A stretch of DNA of 64,000 nucleotides from Tetmemena sp. SeJ-2015 (Eukaryota > Ciliophora > Spirotrichea > Sporadotrichida > Oxytrichidae), in NCBI GenBank assembly GCA_027382625.1, contig JAJKFJ010022509.1:1-64000 (forward strand), read 5' to 3'. A program made the position numbers and the translations under genes. This document shows positions 62,601 through 64,000 of the stretch, one piece after another; position 1 is the stretch's first letter; every line of letters starts with the position of its first letter. The notes beneath the pieces are model-generated. The model did not search any database and was not told where the DNA came from. It was given only the letters and a program-made list of their open reading frames with translations.

Positions 62601-63809
62601 CTTCTTCGCGGAGCGCACGGTGTGCACCAGGCCCATCTCCTTGAGACGGCGGATGATGAAGGGTTCGAACAGCACGAGGGCCATCTTCTTCGGCAGACCG
62701 CATTGGTGCAGCAGAAGGTCAGGTCCGATAACGATGACGGAACGGCCGGAGTAATCGACGCGCTTGCCGAGAAGGTTCTGACGGAAGCGGCCGGACTTGC
62801 CCTTGAGCATGTCGGACATGGACTTCAGCGGGCGGTTGCCTGCGCCGGTCACCGGGCGGCCATGGCGGCCGTTGTCGAACAAGGCGTCCACAGCTTCCTG
62901 CAGCATGCGCTTTTCGTTGCGGATGATGACATCCGGTGTGCGAAGCTGAAGGAGGTTCTTGAGACGGTTGTTGCGGTTGATGACGCGACGATAGAGGTCG
63001 TTCAAGTCGGAGGTCGCAAAGCGGCCGCCTTCGAGAGGAACGAGGGGGCGAAGGTCTGGCGGGATGACCGGCAGCACTTCGAGGATCATCCACTCAGGAC
63101 GGCTGTGGCTTTCGGCGAAGCCCTGGCAGAGCTTGAGGCGCTTGGCGAGCTTCTTGCGGATCTGCTTGGAGCGCGTCTTGGTCATCGCCTCTTCGAGTTC
63201 CTTGGTCACGTCCGCCAGGTTGAGCTGGGCGAAGATGTCACGGATGGCCTGAGCACCCATGCCGACGCGGAAGGCGTCTGCACCGTACTGCTCTTCGGCT
63301 TCACGAAGGTCGACTTCGGTCAGGAGCTGGCCGCGCTGAAGCGGGGTGCTGCCTGGATCGATGACCATGTAGTCTTCATAATAGATCACGCGCTCCAGCG
63401 AACGGGCGGTCATGTCGAGCATGAGGCCGATGCGGGAAGGCATGCACTTGTAGAACCAGATGTGCGTCACCGGCACGGCGAGTTCGATGTGGCCCATGCG
63501 CTCGCGACGAACGCGGGAGAGGGTCACTTCGACGCCGCAGCGATCGCAAACGACACCCTTGTGCTTGATGCGCTTGTACTTGCCGCAGGCGCACTCCCAG
63601 TCACGGGTGGGTCCGAAGATACGTTCGCAGAAAAGGCCGCCCTTTTCTGGCTTGAACGTACGATAGTTGATGGTTTCAGGATTCTTAACTTCACCGGAGG
63701 ACCAGGAGCGGGTGCGGTCCGCAGAGGCGATGCAGATCGACACATAGTCGAACTCCTCGCCGTGTTGGGGTTCCCCGAAGATTTCTTTCAAGCTCGCGTC
63801 AGCATTCAT
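59670..63809 (-). CDS. rpoC: DNA-directed RNA polymerase subunit beta'
   Basis: This 1379-aa subunit carries the catalytic centre of RNA polymerase. The N-terminal zinc site is at about 70-95 ([13 protein letters not shown] and CDRCG). The metal-binding NADFDGDQM is at about 461-469, and the second Zn ribbon ([13 protein letters not shown]) is near 895. The trigger-loop region is followed by the conserved end ([20 protein letters not shown]). The length is typical. The frame is intact. rpoB is immediately upstream on the same strand (54 bp gap). A terminator follows 26 bp downstream. Confidence 0.98.
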   Translation of the reverse strand: MNADASLKEIFGEPQHGEEFDYVSICIASADRTRSWSSGEVKNPETINYRTFKPEKGGLFCERIFGPTRDWECACGKYKRIKHKGVVCDRCGVEVTLSRVRRERMGHIELAVPVTHIWFYKCMPSRIGLMLDMTARSLERVIYYEDYMVIDPGSTPLQRGQLLTEVDLREAEEQYGADAFRVGMGAQAIRDIFAQLNLADVTKELEEAMTKTRSKQIRKKLAKRLKLCQGFAESHSRPEWMILEVLPVIPPDLRPLVPLEGGRFATSDLNDLYRRVINRNNRLKNLLQLRTPDVIIRNEKRMLQEAVDALFDNGRHGRPVTGAGNRPLKSMSDMLKGKSGRFRQNLLGKRVDYSGRSVIVIGPDLLLHQCGLPKKMALVLFEPFIIRRLKEMGLVHTVRSAKKMIERRTPEVWDILDEVTKGHPVLLNRAPTLHRLSIQAFEPKLIEGEAIRVHPLVCTAYNADFDGDQMAVHVPLSIEAQMEARLLMLAPNNLFSPASGKPVMNPSQDIPLGCYFLTYLREFPNQDAKGKKGDVEGRVPIFNDAPEVEFAISEGGLTVNDKIRFRNPDWNLPKRPFGDPTKAVIETTAGRVLFNETWPEGLGFINTTVGKKQISDIIWRCFQTVGQKETVHALDRLKQLGFREATRSGCSIGITDMVIPTAKAAGLENAYKQIEEIEKQYRRGIITNGERYQKIIDIWTQVGEIVADELFRTLEYNEGKKHHNPLYVMVNSGARGNRTQIKQLAGMRGLMAKPSGEIIERPITSNFREGLSVLEYFISTHGARKGLADTALKTADSGYMTRKLVDVSQDVIVTEEDCGTVNGITLASIYQGDEEIVDLKTRVYGRVSCETIHDPVDKSIVIKAGQLASEKEAAHLAKIGVEKLKIRSVLTCESKRGCCSKCYGLHLATHKMAKIGEAVGIVAAQSIGEPGTQLTMRTFHVGGAATASFKQPFINVKNAGTVKYTDMRAVTTIEGTWIALTKNGILSIHDDDGRELESHKLVTGAVISVEDGGKVKKGQQVVTWDPYNVPIITEKAGKLEFRDMISGITITKEKNESTGNEETVVIEHKEDLHPQVVVVNPKTHEVLASYTIPAGAHLSVKNNEKVEAGTTIAKTPRKASKTKDITGGLPRVAELFEARKPKDACEIARIDGVVEIGGLVRGKRRVIVTDNKTGQQEEHLIPRSKHILLFNGDHVSKGDQITDGPVVPHDLLEILGPQALREHLVNEVQEVYRAQGVEINDKHVEIIIRQMLRKVKVTDTGDTEFLWGDQIDRGEFEKENNRVSEEGGKPAEAEPVLLGITKASIETESFISAASFQDTTRVLTEAATLAKSDFLRGFKENVIMGHLIPAGTGFISNRNFELHETERPALPAIVDEDAA

Positions 63810-63863
63810 GATGTGTGGAGATGGGTGGCAGGTTTTTGCGCTGGGTTTCTGGGGGAAGGAGGG

Positions 63864-64000
63864 TTAGGCACCCGCCGAGGAGGCAAAGTTTTCAAGGGCT
63901 TCCACATCTGCATTGGCGTTGGCGCGCTTGTGCACCTTAACGTCGAGGCCGAGGGACTGCATTTCCTTGATGAGCACGTTGAAGGACTCAGGCGTGCCGG
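63864..64000 (-). CDS. rpoB: DNA-directed RNA polymerase subunit beta, 3' end only
   Basis: The last 44 codons before the stop at 63864-63866 read GTPESFNVLIKEMQSLGLDV, the conserved C-terminus of RpoB, followed by a lineage-specific tail (HKRANANADVEAL and FASSAGA). The rest of the gene lies beyond the window. It precedes rpoC in the standard rpoBC order. Confidence 0.95.
   Translation of the reverse strand, partial: GTPESFNVLIKEMQSLGLDVKVHKRANANADVEALENFASSAGA

Overview
The window is a GC-rich bacterial chromosome segment that looks like Verrucomicrobiota, probably near Prosthecobacter/Verrucomicrobium. This is an inference from content: planctomycete-type cytochrome (PSCyt1/DUF1549/DUF1553) and DUF1501 protein pairs, ThuA, a Tat-exported pyruvyl-transferase-like protein, Rex, very large secreted proteins, and many short palindromic intergenic repeats. 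It is ordinary chromosome, with rpoBC, proS, metG, carA, thyA, folP, lspA and ribF, plus accessory patches.

Layout. 0.3-2.5 kb: a cyanophycin synthetase gene with two lesions, a 4-bp duplication near its 5' end and loss of the C-terminal region. 2.6-4.4 kb: an HTH/metallo-beta-lactamase protein and a 3-hydroxyisobutyrate-dehydrogenase-like enzyme. 4.4-15.0 kb, minus strand: a probable operon for export and surface proteins (pyruvyl-transferase-like, DUF1553 cytochrome, DUF1501, a large anchored protein split at a C10 tract, and a 905-aa carboxypeptidase-regulatory-domain protein). Divergent from it, 15.2-23.9 kb: a 2725-aa alpha-2-macroglobulin-like protein without the thioester cysteine, then a small lipoprotein cytochrome. 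23.9-25.4 kb: a DHDPS-like lyase and a small membrane protein. 25.5-27.7 kb: two IS630-type elements directly abutting, the second decayed.

27.8-34.8 kb: folP, diverging from a tightly coupled plus-strand run (anchored coiled-coil protein, acylphosphatase, ABC ATPase, ABC-2 permease, TPR-like protein), then rex and a beta-propeller protein. 34.8-46.3 kb: proS, a PQQ-type sugar dehydrogenase, a small membrane protein, a 1208-aa cytochrome/WD40/coiled-coil protein, a GYF-domain membrane protein, metG, and carA with a clear intrinsic terminator. 46.3-50.4 kb: an alpha/beta-hydrolase remnant abutting a palindromic repeat, thyA, a GGQ release-factor-like protein, a zinc dehydrogenase with a His/Cys-rich insert, and lspA. 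50.4-54.7 kb: a lipoprotein, an AT-rich promoter region driving a secreted NlpC/P60-like protein and a 63-aa protein, ribF and a ThuA protein. 54.9-59.6 kb: two CNNM/CBS proteins, rdgB, a NAGPA-like lipoprotein, a VapBC-like pair and another hydrolase remnant. 59.6-64 kb: rpoC with its terminator and the 3' end of rpoB.

Most unusual: the doubly broken cphA; the C10-interrupted surface protein beside the thioester-less macroglobulin; the tandem IS630 pair sharing a TATA junction; the heme/WD40/Ala-Lys coil protein; the His-rich insert in the dehydrogenase; and several families of intergenic palindromes and 7-bp tandem repeats. Functions are assigned from motifs read by eye; no database search was possible.
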